A DNA stretch of 64,000 nucleotides, from positions 72,954,279 through 73,018,278 of the forward strand of contig NC_083571.1 in NCBI RefSeq assembly GCF_027579695.1, written 5' to 3'. How positions within the stretch are numbered: the first letter of the stretch is position 1; each line of letters begins with the position of its first letter. Position numbers and translations under genes: made by a program. Shown piece after piece: positions 1-10,000 of the stretch. The notes under the pieces were generated by a model. It was not told the origin of the DNA and made no database searches. It worked only from the letters and a program-made list of their open reading frames with translations. The DNA is from Neoarius graeffei. Taxonomy: Eukaryota > Chordata > Actinopteri > Siluriformes > Ariidae.

Positions 1-2110
1 AGCAGCACAGATGAACCAGCTGCTGAGGGATGGAACCCACCCAGAATGGCTAACCCAAGGCAGGACAGTCCTAATCATGAAGGACCCCCAGAAGGGACCC
101 ATCCCATCCAACTACCGGCCAATTACCTGTCTCTGCACAACATGGAAGGCCCTGTCAGGCATCATTGCGGCAAAAATGAGTAAGCATGTGGCTCAATACA
201 TGAGCGAGGCACAGAAAGGAATTGGCAGTAACACCAGAGGAGCCAAGCACCAGCTACTGGCCGATAGAACAGTCGCCCGAGACTGTAAGAAGAGACAGAC
301 CAACCTGTGCACTGCCTGGATTGACTACAAGAAAGCCTACGACTCAATGCCACACACATGGATACTGGAATGTCTGGAACTGTATAAGATCAACAGGAAC
401 CTAAGGACCTTCATACAGAACTCAATGGAAATGTGGAAGACAACCCTAGAGGCCAACTCAAAACCCATTGCCCAAGTCAACATCAAGTGCGGCATATACC
501 AAGGAGATGCGCTATCACCACTGCTGTTCTGCATAGGCCTGAACCCCCTCAGTCAGATCATCACGAAGAGCGGCTACGGGTACCGATTCCGTAGTGGGGC
601 AACAATCAGCCACCTGCTCTACATGGATGACATCAAGCTGTATGCCAGGAACGAGCGAGAAATAGACTCGCTGATCCACACCACCCGGATCTACAGCGAT
701 GACATAGGGATGTCATTCGGATTGGACAAGTGTGGCCGGATGGTCTCAAAGAGAGGCAAGATGATCCGGACTGAAGGGATTGACCTACCAGAGGGCAACA
801 TAGGTGATATCCAAGACAGCTACAAGTACCTTGGCATCCCACAGGCTAATGGAAACCATGAAGAGGCCACAAGGAAGTCAACCACAGCCAAATACCTCCA
901 GAGAGTAAGGCAGGTCCTGAAAAGTCAGCTGAATGGTAAAAACAAGGTCCAAGCCATCAACATGTACGCACTACCAGTCATCAGATACCCCGCTGGTATC
1001 ATAAACTGGCCAAAGGAGGAGATAGAAGCCACAGATATCAAGACTAGAAAGCTCCTCACCATGCATGGAGGGTTCCACCCCAAGTCCAGCACCCTGAGAC
1101 TATACACTAAGCGGAAAGAGGGAGGCCGAGGGCTAGTGAGCGTCAAGACCACGGTCCAGGATGAAACATCGAAAATCCGAGAATACATCAGAAAGATGGC
1201 CCCAAAGGATGAACTGCTAAGTGAATGTCTCAGGCAGCAGAACCCTGAAGAGAGTGCAGAGGAGGAGGAGGAACAGACAACCTGGAGAGACAAACCCCTA
1301 CATGGCATGTACCACCGTCAGATAGAGGAAGTGGCTGATATCAAGAAATCCTACCAGTGGCTGGATAATGCAGGACTGACAGACAGCACAGAGGCACTAA
1401 TCATGGCAGCACAAGAACAGGCCATAAGCACAAGAGCCATAGAGGCCAGGATCTACCAGAGTAGATCAGACCCAAGATGCAGACTGTGCAAAGAAGCCCC
1501 TGAAACAGTCCAGCACATAGTAGCAGGGTGTAAGATGCTAGCTGGATCAGCGTACATGGAGAGGCACAACCAAGTGGCTGGGATAGTATACAGGAACATC
1601 TGCAACCAGTATGGAATAGAAATACCCAAGTCCCAATGGGCCATACCACAGAAGGTGGCTGAGAACAACAGGGCCAAGATTCTGTGGGACTTCAGCTTCC
1701 AGACTGACAAACAGATCCTGGCTAACCAACCGGACATAGTGGTGGTGGACAAAGAGCAGAAGAGGGTGGTGGTGATAGATGTGGCGATCCCAGCTGACGC
1801 CAACATCAGGAAGAAGGAACATGAGAAACTTGAGAAGTATCAAGGGTTGAAAGAGCAGCTGGAACGGATGTGGAAGGTCAAGGGTTGCGTGGTCCCCGTG
1901 GTAGTGGGGGCACTTGGGGCAGTAACCCCCAAACTGGGAGAGTGGCTCCAGCAAATCCCAGGAACAACATCTGAAGCCTCAGTCCAGAAGAGCGCAGTCC
2001 TAGGAACATCGAAGATACTGCGCAGAACCCTCAAACTCCCAGGCCTCTGGTAGAGGACCCGAGCTTGAGGATGACATGGATACCACCCCCCCGCCGGGGG
2101 TGAGAAGGAG

Positions 2111-2113
<3 letters not shown>
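1..2113 (+). mobile_element. R4/Dong-like LINE, 5' end outside the window
   Basis: The element includes the coding region above plus a short 3' UTR of about 60 bases. That UTR contains a GC-rich inverted run (CCCCCC-GCC-GGGGG) and stops directly at a TA microsatellite. Dong-type elements are known to insert in simple TA-rich repeats. The left boundary is not in the window. Confidence 0.8.
2..2053 (+). CDS. R4/Dong-clade non-LTR retrotransposon polyprotein, 3' part (RT and restriction-like endonuclease)
   Basis: This open frame enters from the left edge and runs about 680 residues to a TAG. It copies its own RNA into a nicked target site. Visible in order are the reverse transcriptase (motif around SNYRPIT at residue 35, the catalytic Asp in AWIDYKKAYD near 105, and LLYMDD near 205), a CCHC knuckle CRLC-X8-H-X4-C near residue 490, and a PD-(D/E)XK nuclease (QPDIVVVD followed by VVVIDV and a KLEKY lysine near 575-605). 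RT upstream of a CCHC and a restriction-like nuclease is the R2/R4/Dong layout, which in fish includes Rex6-type elements. The frame is uninterrupted, so the copy is fairly young. The exact clade within R4/Dong is inferred. Confidence 0.88.
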   Translation, partial: AAQMNQLLRDGTHPEWLTQGRTVLIMKDPQKGPIPSNYRPITCLCTTWKALSGIIAAKMSKHVAQYMSEAQKGIGSNTRGAKHQLLADRTVARDCKKRQTNLCTAWIDYKKAYDSMPHTWILECLELYKINRNLRTFIQNSMEMWKTTLEANSKPIAQVNIKCGIYQGDALSPLLFCIGLNPLSQIITKSGYGYRFRSGATISHLLYMDDIKLYARNEREIDSLIHTTRIYSDDIGMSFGLDKCGRMVSKRGKMIRTEGIDLPEGNIGDIQDSYKYLGIPQANGNHEEATRKSTTAKYLQRVRQVLKSQLNGKNKVQAINMYALPVIRYPAGIINWPKEEIEATDIKTRKLLTMHGGFHPKSSTLRLYTKRKEGGRGLVSVKTTVQDETSKIREYIRKMAPKDELLSECLRQQNPEESAEEEEEQTTWRDKPLHGMYHRQIEEVADIKKSYQWLDNAGLTDSTEALIMAAQEQAISTRAIEARIYQSRSDPRCRLCKEAPETVQHIVAGCKMLAGSAYMERHNQVAGIVYRNICNQYGIEIPKSQWAIPQKVAENNRAKILWDFSFQTDKQILANQPDIVVVDKEQKRVVVIDVAIPADANIRKKEHEKLEKYQGLKEQLERMWKVKGCVVPVVVGALGAVTPKLGEWLQQIPGTTSEASVQKSAVLGTSKILRRTLKLPGLW

Positions 2114-2157
<44 letters not shown>
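2114..2157. repeat. (TA)n microsatellite
   Basis: An uninterrupted TA run of about 40 bases abuts the 3' end of the R4/Dong-like LINE. It is probably the insertion target or an expansion of it. Confidence 0.95.
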
Positions 2158-2162
<5 letters not shown>

Positions 2163-3436
2163 AATTTTCTGGTTTTCAATTTCTCAAAATAAATTAATGA
2201 TAGATGGAGTCCAATTGATGGAGCAGAACTCAAGGGTTGATAGATGAAGATGAATAGAAACTTTATTTGTATCCATTCATCTGTGAGTCAAAAGAGGTGT
2301 GGAGGTTTTCATAAGATATATTATCTTGTCATTTGATAACTAGATTTCAGTGTATAATAATCAGTGATTTACAGTATTAATCAGTCAATTTTGTTATCAG
2401 TTGTTTTTATTTGTCGTATTGTTGTTTGTTTCTCTTGTCCAAACTAGTGATATCTCAAGTCATAAATTTTATGATAATGTTACTTTTTGTGATATTTGTT
2501 ACTGAACTGCAGAGTACTGATCTGTGTATATATAATGGTTAGTGTTTCTGGATCTCATAGTATAGTTATTTTGTTCTTAATTTTATGTTCATAATTTCTA
2601 TTCTATTGGGATATATTGCTTCTGAACTTCAGCATAATAATTGGTGAATTATGGTATCAGTCAGTCTGTTTTACTATATTTTTTAACTTTTGCCTCAGTA
2701 TATCAAGTATTGATTACTTTTGTTTCATAGATATTATGCATATGTTGTGAATTCGGAAACAAATGCCATAAAGATTGTTGGGTTACAAATAGTTTGTGGG
2801 CGTTTTTTTTCTCAAATATTTCTTCAGACAAGTCAACTTCACATTCGGACAAGTAAATTTCCTTTCAACTTGCCCGATAGGACAAGCGGTTTCAAAAGTT
2901 AATGTAGAGCCCTGGCATTTTAGATGAGTGTGTGGAAGAGGAAAGCTATTGCACTAAACTATAAACCTTAAATTGACTTTATTGCTATTTCAGTGCAGTG
3001 CACATTTTCAGAAGCAAAAGCATTTTATATATTTATTTCAATTTGATTTGACTGTTTTTGAGTCCATTGCTGGTAATATGGACTGAGTTACTGTCTTTTG
3101 TCAGTATTGTTTTCAGGTACAAAATCAAAATACAAGTTGTGATAATCTTGAGAAGGCTCTTTTTAATTTTAGGGGGCGGTCATTATTTATGGGGGAGGGG
3201 GGCTATGAATTTATGGGGTGGTCATGAAAAAGTGACACTACTTGATGGGGGGGGGGGTCATGAAAATGTGACCCTACTTTGTATGGAGATGAGGAGATTA
3301 TTGCCTCCTACAATGATGTGGCTTGGGGATATTCTACAAAAATTTTCAGCCTTGCTGCGCTCGGCAACAACATATACCCCGAAAGTCTACTTTTCTAGCC
3401 AAAAATCAATGATCATAGTGTATTATGAACTGTATG
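2158..3436. other. AT-rich sequence without recognised gene
   Basis: No coding region is supported here. The first 900 bases are AT-rich with frequent stops. Between 3170 and 3280 there is G-rich repetitive sequence with two degenerate copies of a GGTCATGAAAA-type motif. The open frame at 3058-3504 crosses this G-rich tract and resembles nothing I know. Confidence 0.6.
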
Positions 3437-3487
3437 AAATGTGGTGGCCCGAATGTGGGTACCGCGTGCATTCGGGCCACCACATTT
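3437..3487. repeat. Perfect 19-bp hairpin with 13-base loop
   Basis: The arm at 3437-3455 (AAATGTGGTGGCCCGAATG) is exactly complementary to 3469-3487. The loop is 3456-3468. It lies just beyond the point where the neighbouring minus-strand LINE stops matching an RT. It could be a fold-back element or a transposon tip; its role is unknown. Confidence 0.9.
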
Positions 3488-3565
3488 TCCATTTGGGCCA
3501 GTAACTTTTCAATTCCACTGGCCCAATGGGTCACCAGTGGTAAATGCTTAATGTCTAGGCCTGTC

Positions 3566-3819
3566 TGTGGCAAACTGTTCTTCTGTGCTCTCCATCGACT
3601 GTGTTTGTCGTCCATTTCAACGAAGAAGCGGTGGTTTGTCAGGAGTGACTCTATGATGCAGACAATTTTTGTGTTCTTGATCATGCGGGCTACTTTAGTC
3701 AGTAGAGCTCGATGGTTCACTGTGTCATAGGCGGCCGTGAGGTCGACGAATACAGCACCAGTTATCTTACCGGCCTCAAAGCCATCTTCGATGAACTGTG
3801 TGAGATCCAAAATGTTCAT
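3566..3819 (-). pseudogene. LINE reverse transcriptase fragment
   Basis: About 85 codons carry the RT segment ILDLTQFIEDGFEAG followed by VDLTAAYDTVNHR, which holds the first catalytic aspartate, then RFFVEMDDKHSRWR and QKNSLPQ. The fragment lacks both the upstream fingers motifs and the downstream YXDD box. It is flanked on its 5' side by the poly-C/G block. It is not functional. Confidence 0.8.
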
Positions 3820-3998
3820 CCCCCCCCCCCCCCCCCCCCCCCCGCCCATCTTGTTTTTTTTTTTTCGGGGTTTTTTTTGGGGGGACCTTTTTTTTTTTTT
3901 TTGGGACCGTTTTTTTTTCGCGCCCGCACTTGTGCCGCCCCCCCCCCCCCCCCCCCCGCGATGCCACCCCGGGCGGCTGCCCAGTCAGACCGCCCCTG
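3820..3998 (-). mobile_element. Homopolymer-rich insert with a hAT-like tip
   Basis: The block has a 24-base poly-C (3820-3843), several T/G homopolymers (3850-3918) and a second poly-C of about 20 bases (3938-3957). On the minus strand its outer tip reads CAGGGGCGGTCTGACTGG, which resembles a hAT terminal repeat. No matching 8-bp target duplication is seen on the other side, so one end may be deleted or the assembly may be wrong here. Confidence 0.4.
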
Positions 3999-4181
3999 TA
4001 GGTGAGTACCATTAGCACAATTGTTGAACAACTCTATTAGCCAGTCTAAGGCCTTGTCACTGAAGTGTTTGATCATCTCTGCACTGATTCCATCAAGTCC
4101 TGATGCTTTGCCGGTTTTTAGGTGTTTCAGACCAGCAAGCAGCTCGTCGCAGGAAAAGGGGAAGAAGATTTCGTCACTTTC

Positions 4182-5125
4182 TTAAAGGACGCGTCTCATT
4201 TCTTCTTTCATCCTTTTGACGTAGCCATGTTCCTTGTTGTGGGGTTTTCCGTTGTCTAGTAGTTGTTTTGTTACTTGGTTTGGGGTCACTGCTACAATAC
4301 GTTGATCTGGCTCCTGGTCAGAGTTTAGTTTTTTGATGGTCTTCCAAGCCTTCTTACTGTTGTGTGTCATATCCAACCCGCTGATGGTTTCTTGCCAGCG
4401 TTCCTTTCTTGCTTCACTAAGTGATGCTAGTAGATTTTCTCCAGGTTCAATAGTTTCTTCGGCTAATGGGTCAGTGTCATAGGCTTCAATGTACCTGTCG
4501 TAAATTTCTTTGCTGGTGTCAGTTAGCCCAGGGATGTACTGCTTCCTACATCTGCGAGGGATGTTCTTCTTTGCAGCATCCCAGACTAGTCTTTGGAAAG
4601 ATTCATAGCCTTCAGGTGTTGGGTCTATGTCTTCTATTCCTTCTTCCAGGTCTGACGTGAAGTCTTCCCACTTGGCTCTCCGGTAGTTGAACCTGGGTTG
4701 TGGCTTTCTGTTGGTGATAGGGTTGATGACAGGGGTAAGATGCACTGTGATGGGTCTATGTTGAGACTTAGGTATGGGATCTTGTACTGACTTCTGAAAG
4801 TTCTGGTGGTGTCGAGAGGACACAAAGGCCAAATCTGGGTTATAGCCTTTTCACCAGCGGGCACTAAGAAAGGATGGTTTATCCTTTGCTCTGTTCAGAA
4901 GCACTAGGTTCCTTTCCAAACCCCATTCCTCTACAAGCTCGCCATCCTTGTTGGTGTTGCTGTATCCCCAGTTTATACTGTGGCTGTTGAAGTCGCCGAT
5001 GACCAGGTGCACTCCATCATCAGTCAGGAGGTCTTGGGGCCACTTGAACAAGATAGGGGGTGGCTTATAAACAGATGTAATAGTTATCTTATCAGTCTTA
5101 ACTCTGAGTATTTCCAAACCAAGTA
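4182..5125 (-). pseudogene. LINE endonuclease-linker fragment
   Basis: Minus-strand reading gives the last part of an exonuclease-endonuclease-phosphatase domain (ITSVYKPPP, then GDFNSHSINWG with its DXN pair), a stop, then DLAFVSS and a long arginine/lysine-rich linker typical of the stretch between endonuclease and RT. The N-terminal catalytic residues of the endonuclease are missing, so this is a remnant. Confidence 0.75.
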
Positions 5126-5241
5126 AGCTGTTAATCACTCCAAAAGCACTTATCGGCTAGTTTATGCTGAGGTAATTCCTGACAGATCAGTGACATTACT
5201 CATTAGATTTTTCTTATGCAGGTTTCTGATGTGGGTTACTT
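5126..5241 (+). other. Paralogous flank shared with 52359-52468
   Basis: This sequence aligns closely with the upstream region of gene 2 (AGCTGTTAATC, then TATGCTGAGGTAATTC, then GCAGGTTTCTGATGTGGGT). The alignment stops at the 5' LTR and resumes at 12685. The flank proves that the LTR element inserted after the two loci duplicated, or was absent from the other copy. Confidence 0.85.
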
Positions 5242-5768
5242 TGTCACGTTTCCGGGCTCACCCTCCATCTGCCTCAACCCTCAGGACTCCAGTTCCCATA
5301 ATCCCCCTCACACACCAGTCACCACCACGTGCACTCCGCCATCCAATCCGGAACTACTTCCTAGGAGTGGTTCACCTGAGTTCTAATCACAATCACCTGC
5401 ACCCTTTTGTTTATGTCTGTATTTATACCCCTTTGTCTGTTTTGTTCTTTGCACAGTATTGTCTTCACCTCTTGTAAGCCTACTGAGCGTTATTGTACTG
5501 ATTGCTTTTTTGTGTACGACCCTTTTGGCCTTCTGGTTTTTCCACTTCGCCTAGGCCTTGTGTTTGATTGCCTGTTTCTCTTGATTCCCAGTTCTTCGAC
5601 TATTGCCCGTTTTCTGACCACAATTTGTCTAGCCCTTGTTACTGTTTTGGATCTCTCGGTATTGACCTGGCCTGGTTTTTGTACATTGTTTTGGATTACC
5701 CTTTACTCATTAAAACCTTGAGTTCATTTATAATCCGCGAGCATCTGGTTTGTCACAGCCGCGTTACA
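5242..5768 (+). repeat. 5' LTR of the chromovirus
   Basis: The 527-base repeat begins TGTCACGTTTCC and ends GCGTTACA, and matches 12160-12684 over its whole length. It is followed by internal sequence leading to the gag start at 5784. Confidence 0.93.
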
Positions 5769-5783
5769 GAATACTGTGCCATC

Positions 5784-6794
5784 ATGCAGATGGCGGATTA
5801 CATGGAGCTACAGGTAGTGGTTAGCAGCCAAGGACAGATGCTTGGACAACATCACCAGCATTTTGACTCCATGACTCAGTCCATCCAGACTCTCACGCAA
5901 CAACAAGGTGAGCAGCAAAAACAGTTAGTACAAATTGTTGAAAGCATGAGAGAAATCATCACCCAACTCCAACAACTCCGCTCCCCCAGCCTGCCTATGG
6001 TTACCAACCAAGCTGCTCCCTCCACGGCTGTTACCAGTTCATTTGTTGTCAGTAAACTGGATAAATTTGATGGCTCACCTAATCACTGTAAAGGGTTTTT
6101 GTTGCAAAGCTCTACAGTATATTTTTTGCTAAGTCCCCTCTGAGCTCTGACAAGGCTCGTATTTCTTTTATGATATCTCGCCTTGCAGGCAAGACATTAG
6201 ATTGGGCTACCGCAGTTTGGCCCACAGTTTAATCCAGCACTTATGATCACTTCGTGAGAGAATTTAAAGCAGTTTTCGATCACGCCAATGAGGGCCGCTC
6301 TCAAGGGGAATTACTCACCTGACTACGTCAGGGTAATTGCTCAGTTTCTGATTACGCTTTGGAATTTCGCACTGTCGTGGCTGGGAGTGGTTGGAATGAG
6401 CCTGCATTGCTAGTGACATTTCGCAACGGACTGAACTCTGACATCCTAGCTGAAATGGCTTGTAAGGATGACGGTCTTTCCCTAGAAAAGCTGATTTCAC
6501 TGGCTATTCACCTAGACCAACTGAAACACAGGAGAGGTCATCATAAATCATCTACAGTTCCTGCTGCTGCACTGACCCCTCGCTGCTCATATCCATCAAT
6601 GACCTGGACTCGTGAGGATCCAGAATCCCTGGAATTTATGCAGTGTGACTCATTTCATTTGTCTGCGGAGGAAAGGCAACGACGTCTCCATGAAGGGTTG
6701 TGTCTTTATTGCTGAACTGCCAGTCACATTCTACGTGACTGTCAAATCCGTTGACACAAAACTCCGGCACCAACCCCAGGAAAGCCACGCGCTA
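5784..6794 (+). pseudogene. Chromovirus gag remnant
   Basis: The start codon at 5784 opens a glutamine-rich N-terminal coiled region (to about 6000), followed by the FDGSPNHC segment typical of gypsy capsids. The frame is lost near 6140, resumes in another frame after a stop near 6320, and reads through a capsid C-terminal region (6359-6715). The zinc knuckle CLYC-X4-H-X4-C at 6704-6748 contains an in-frame TGA at 6716 in place of a spacer residue. It is a dead structural gene. Confidence 0.8.
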
Positions 6795-6796
6795 AT

Positions 6797-7180
6797 GTGT
6801 TGAATAACCCCACTAAGGGGTTGGTGTCGAAGTCCTTTCTCCTACCTGTGACAGTTAACTGCCCTCAGTCTGTCTCTGTGTTCTCAGCATTAATTGATTC
6901 CGGAGCTGAAGGGGACTTTATTCACACCGAACTGGTGGCGCAACTTCAGATTCCTGTGGAGCCACTGGAAACACTGCTGAGACTGACTGCTGTTGATGGG
7001 GATCCCATGGGAGAGGGACTTGTTAACCTGGTCACAAAACTCATCAGTATGACTGTCTGTGCATTACATCCTGAAGATATCTGTTTTTTTGTATTAACTT
7101 CCTCTGAGTATGCTATCATTTTAGGTTTGCCTTGGCTTAGAAAACATAACCCAGTCATTTCTTGGTCTGATAATAACTAG
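6797..7180 (+). pseudogene. Chromovirus aspartic protease segment
   Basis: About 127 residues contain the retropepsin active site LIDSGAEGDF near residue 36, and the flap-distal IILGLPWLRKHNP near 110. The segment is open, but it is separated from both gag and RT by stops, so the polyprotein is broken. Confidence 0.85.
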
Positions 7181-7204
7181 ACCAAGAGAGTATTTCCTTG
7201 TTAT

Positions 7205-8660
7205 GACACCTGTCTAGCATTTCCCACAGTTATGGTATTGTCAATGACTATAGAAAGCCCCAATGCCAATGTTGTAGTCTCCATTCCCCCTGAATAGAGT
7301 GACCTATTAGAAGTGTTTAGTAAGAAAAGTGTTACCAAACTTCCTCCCCACAGAGAATATGACTGTTCCATTGAGTTGATAGACGATGCTATTCCACCTA
7401 AATCTAGGATTTTCCCACTCACTCAAGCGGAAGAGAAAGCGATGGAGGAGTATGTTCAGGAGGCTTTAGAACAGGGTTTCATCTGTCCTTCTACATCTCT
7501 CGCAGCTGCAGGGTTCTTTTTTTGTCAACAAGAAGTATGGGGGACTTCAGCCCTGCATTGATTATGATGGGCTTAATCAGATCACTAAACCCTATCCTTA
7601 CCCATTGCCTTTAGTCCCCATAGTACTAGAACAACTTCGTGGAGCATCTATATTCACCAAACTCGACTTAAGAAGTGCATACAATTTAGTCTGCAAAAAG
7701 GAAGGTGATGAATGGAAAATTGCATTTCTTACCACTAGGGGGCACTATGAGTACTTAGTGATGCCCTTTGGGTTGCGTAATGCCCTGTCTGTATTCCAAG
7801 CATTCATAAATTATGTCCTCAGGGATATGCTTGGCCAATATGTTATTGCCTACATTGACAACATCTTGATTTATTCCCCCAATCTCGAAACTCACATTCG
7901 ACATGTTCGTCCTGTCCTTACCTGTTTGCTTGAGAATCAGCTATATGTGAAAGGGGAGAAGTGTGAATTTCATCTCCCTTCTACCTCTTTCCTAGGCTAT
8001 GTCATCAGTCCGGAGGGTGTTGTTATGGACGATAAGAAGGTAGAAGCCATAGCTAATTGGCCCATCCCTACCTCCATAAAGGAACTCCAGTGATTTCTTG
8101 GGTTTGCTAACTTCTATTGCTGTTTCATTTGCAATTTCAGTAGCATAGCAGGCCCTCTTACCACATTATTGAAGGGAAACGCCAAAAAACTCTCGTGGAA
8201 CCCCCGGGCACAGGAAGCATTCAAATGCCTCAAGGTAGCCTTCACCTCAGCCCCCATTCTGAAGCATCCTGATCCCACTCAGCCTTTCATGGTAGAGGTG
8301 GATGCCTCTGAGGTAGGCACTGGAGCTGTGCTGTCTCAGCACGTAGGTGATCCCTGTAAACTGCATCCGATAGCCTTCTACTCCCATAAACTGACCCCTG
8401 CCAAATGCAATTATGGTATAGGAGATAGAGAATTGCTGGCCATGAAACTAGCATTTGAAGAATGGCGCCATTGACTAGAGGGAGCTACGCATCCTTTCCT
8501 AGTTTTAATGGATCATAAAAACCTTGAATACTTACAGTCAGCTAAACGGCTCAACCACCGTCAGGCTCAGTGGTTATTTTTCTCTTGGTTTAATTTCTCC
8601 ATTACTTATCTTCCCGGTTCCCATAATACTGAAGCAGATGCCCTTTCTCATATATATCCC
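7205..8660 (+). pseudogene. Chromovirus RT and RNase H remnant
   Basis: The reading starts in [14 protein letters not shown] near 7340, shifts frame near 7520, and continues with the RT core ([17 protein letters not shown], and the catalytic box near 7855). The box reads YIDN rather than YXDD, so the second catalytic aspartate is lost. A TGA at 8091-8093 follows. RNase H ([27 protein letters not shown]) runs from about 8169, has a TGA near 8473, and continues with [13 protein letters not shown], ending where the L2 LINE inserts at 8661. It cannot be active. Confidence 0.88.
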
Positions 8661-9995
8661 AAGGCAAGGCAAGTTTATTTATATAGCACATTTCATACAC
8701 AATGGCAGTTCAATGTGCTTTACAGAAGTAAAAACAAAAACAGTAAACAATAGAGAAATAAAATTACATAAAATAATTTTATCTTTATTCTAAAAGAATT
8801 AATTAAAAGAATTAAAAGAATTAAAAGAAAATAATCAGAATTAAACAATAGTAGAAATAAAATATTAAAATGCCAAAAAGAAAAAGGAGAAAAAGAAAGG
8901 GAAAAAAAGAAACTAGCAGAATAAAATAGAATAAAGTTAAAGTAAATTTAAAACATGCAGAGAAAGTAAAGATTATAAAAAATGTAAAAATATTAATTAT
9001 TTAACAGAAAGCATCTGAAAACAGCTTGGTCTTTAACCTAGATTTGAAGCTGCCAACAGCAGGAGCATTTTTAATGTCCTCTGGCAGTTGGTTCCATAGA
9101 TGTACTGCATAGTAGCTAAAAGCTGCTTCACCACACTTTGTTTTAACAACTGGTTTTAATAGTAAATTTTTCTGTTGTGATCTGGTAGATCTGATTGGGT
9201 TAGGCCGCTGCAACATATCAGAGAGGTAATTGGGCCCTGTACCATTTAGAGATTTGTATACCAGCAGCAATACTTTAAAGTCAATTCTGTAGCTTACTGG
9301 AAGCCAGTGAAGGGACCTTAGAATTGGAGTAATGTGCTCTGTTCTTTTTGTTCGTGTGAGAACCCTCGCCGCTGCATTTTGAACCAGCTGAAGTCGTTTG
9401 ATGGTCTTTTTTGGCAGGCCTGTGAAAAGGCCATTGCAGTAATCAACCCTACTAGAGATGAAGGCATGTATTAGTTTTTCCAGATCATGTTTTGACATAA
9501 GTCCTCTTAGTTTGGAAATGTTTTTTAGGTGATAAAATGCCGTTTTAGTGATTGCTTTCATGTGACTGTCAAAGTTTAGCTCGCTGTCAATGAAAACACC
9601 AAGATTTTTAACCATTTCTTTAGTTTTAATCCCTTTTGTGTCAAGAATAGTGGTAATCCTGAGTCTTTCATCTTTTTTTCCAAATAGAATTACTTCTGTT
9701 TTATCTGTGTTCAGCTGAAGAAAATTTTGTGACATCCAGCTATTGATTTGATCGATACACTGGTAGAGACATTCAAGGGGGGCATAATCATTTGGTGATA
9801 GAGCAAAATGAATTTGGGTATCATCTGCATAGCAGTGATACAAAATTGAATTTTTATTGATAATTTGCCCAAGTGGGAGCATATAAAGGTTGAAAAGTAA
9901 TGGTCCAAGAATCGACCCCTGGGGGACACCACAGGTCAAGGGCATTGACGTTGAGGAACAATTTCCCAGGGTAACAAAGAAGCTTCTATCTTTTG
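8661..9995 (-). mobile_element. 5'-truncated L2-type LINE inside the chromovirus
   Basis: The insertion is bounded by ATCCC at 8656-8660 and 9996-10000, the apparent target duplication. The 3' tail is at the left and ends in the L2-like AAGGCAAGGCAAG repeat. The coding part is at the right, cut inside the RT. Removing the insert rejoins the gypsy frame from RNase H towards integrase. Confidence 0.85.
9001..9995 (-). pseudogene. L2 LINE RT C-terminal half
   Basis: About 330 residues are open to a stop at 9001. Visible are GVPQGSILGPLLF near the start, the catalytic HCYADDTQIHF box, LGVFIDSELNFDSH, then RSLHWLPVSYRIDFK and the terminal LWNQLPEDIKNA. These are the L2/CR1-group RT palm, thumb and C-terminal signatures. 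The endonuclease and RT fingers are missing through 5' truncation. The remaining frame has no stops, so the insertion is relatively recent. Confidence 0.88.
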
Positions 9996-10000
9996 ATCCC

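Larger units (their letters stand above)
3566..5125 (-). mobile_element. Broken APE-type LINE (endonuclease, linker, RT start)
   Basis: Read on the minus strand, the parts are an endonuclease C-terminal region (LVIGDFNSHSINWGY, 4851-5125), a linker rich in charged residues (4182-4850) and an RT fragment with VDLTAAYDTVNHR (3566-3819). A stop codon at 4851-4853 separates endonuclease and linker. About 180 bases of homopolymer-rich sequence replace the expected N-terminal RT motifs at 3820-3998. After the motif QKNSLPQ the RT stops matching. The right boundary is where sequence homologous to the gene 2 upstream region begins (about 5126). It is a dead 3'-truncated copy of a Jockey/CR1-group element; the clade is not resolved. 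Confidence 0.75.

Noticed and set aside
3776..4076. Glycine- or proline-rich open frames across the poly-C block
   Set aside because: They are translations of homopolymers.
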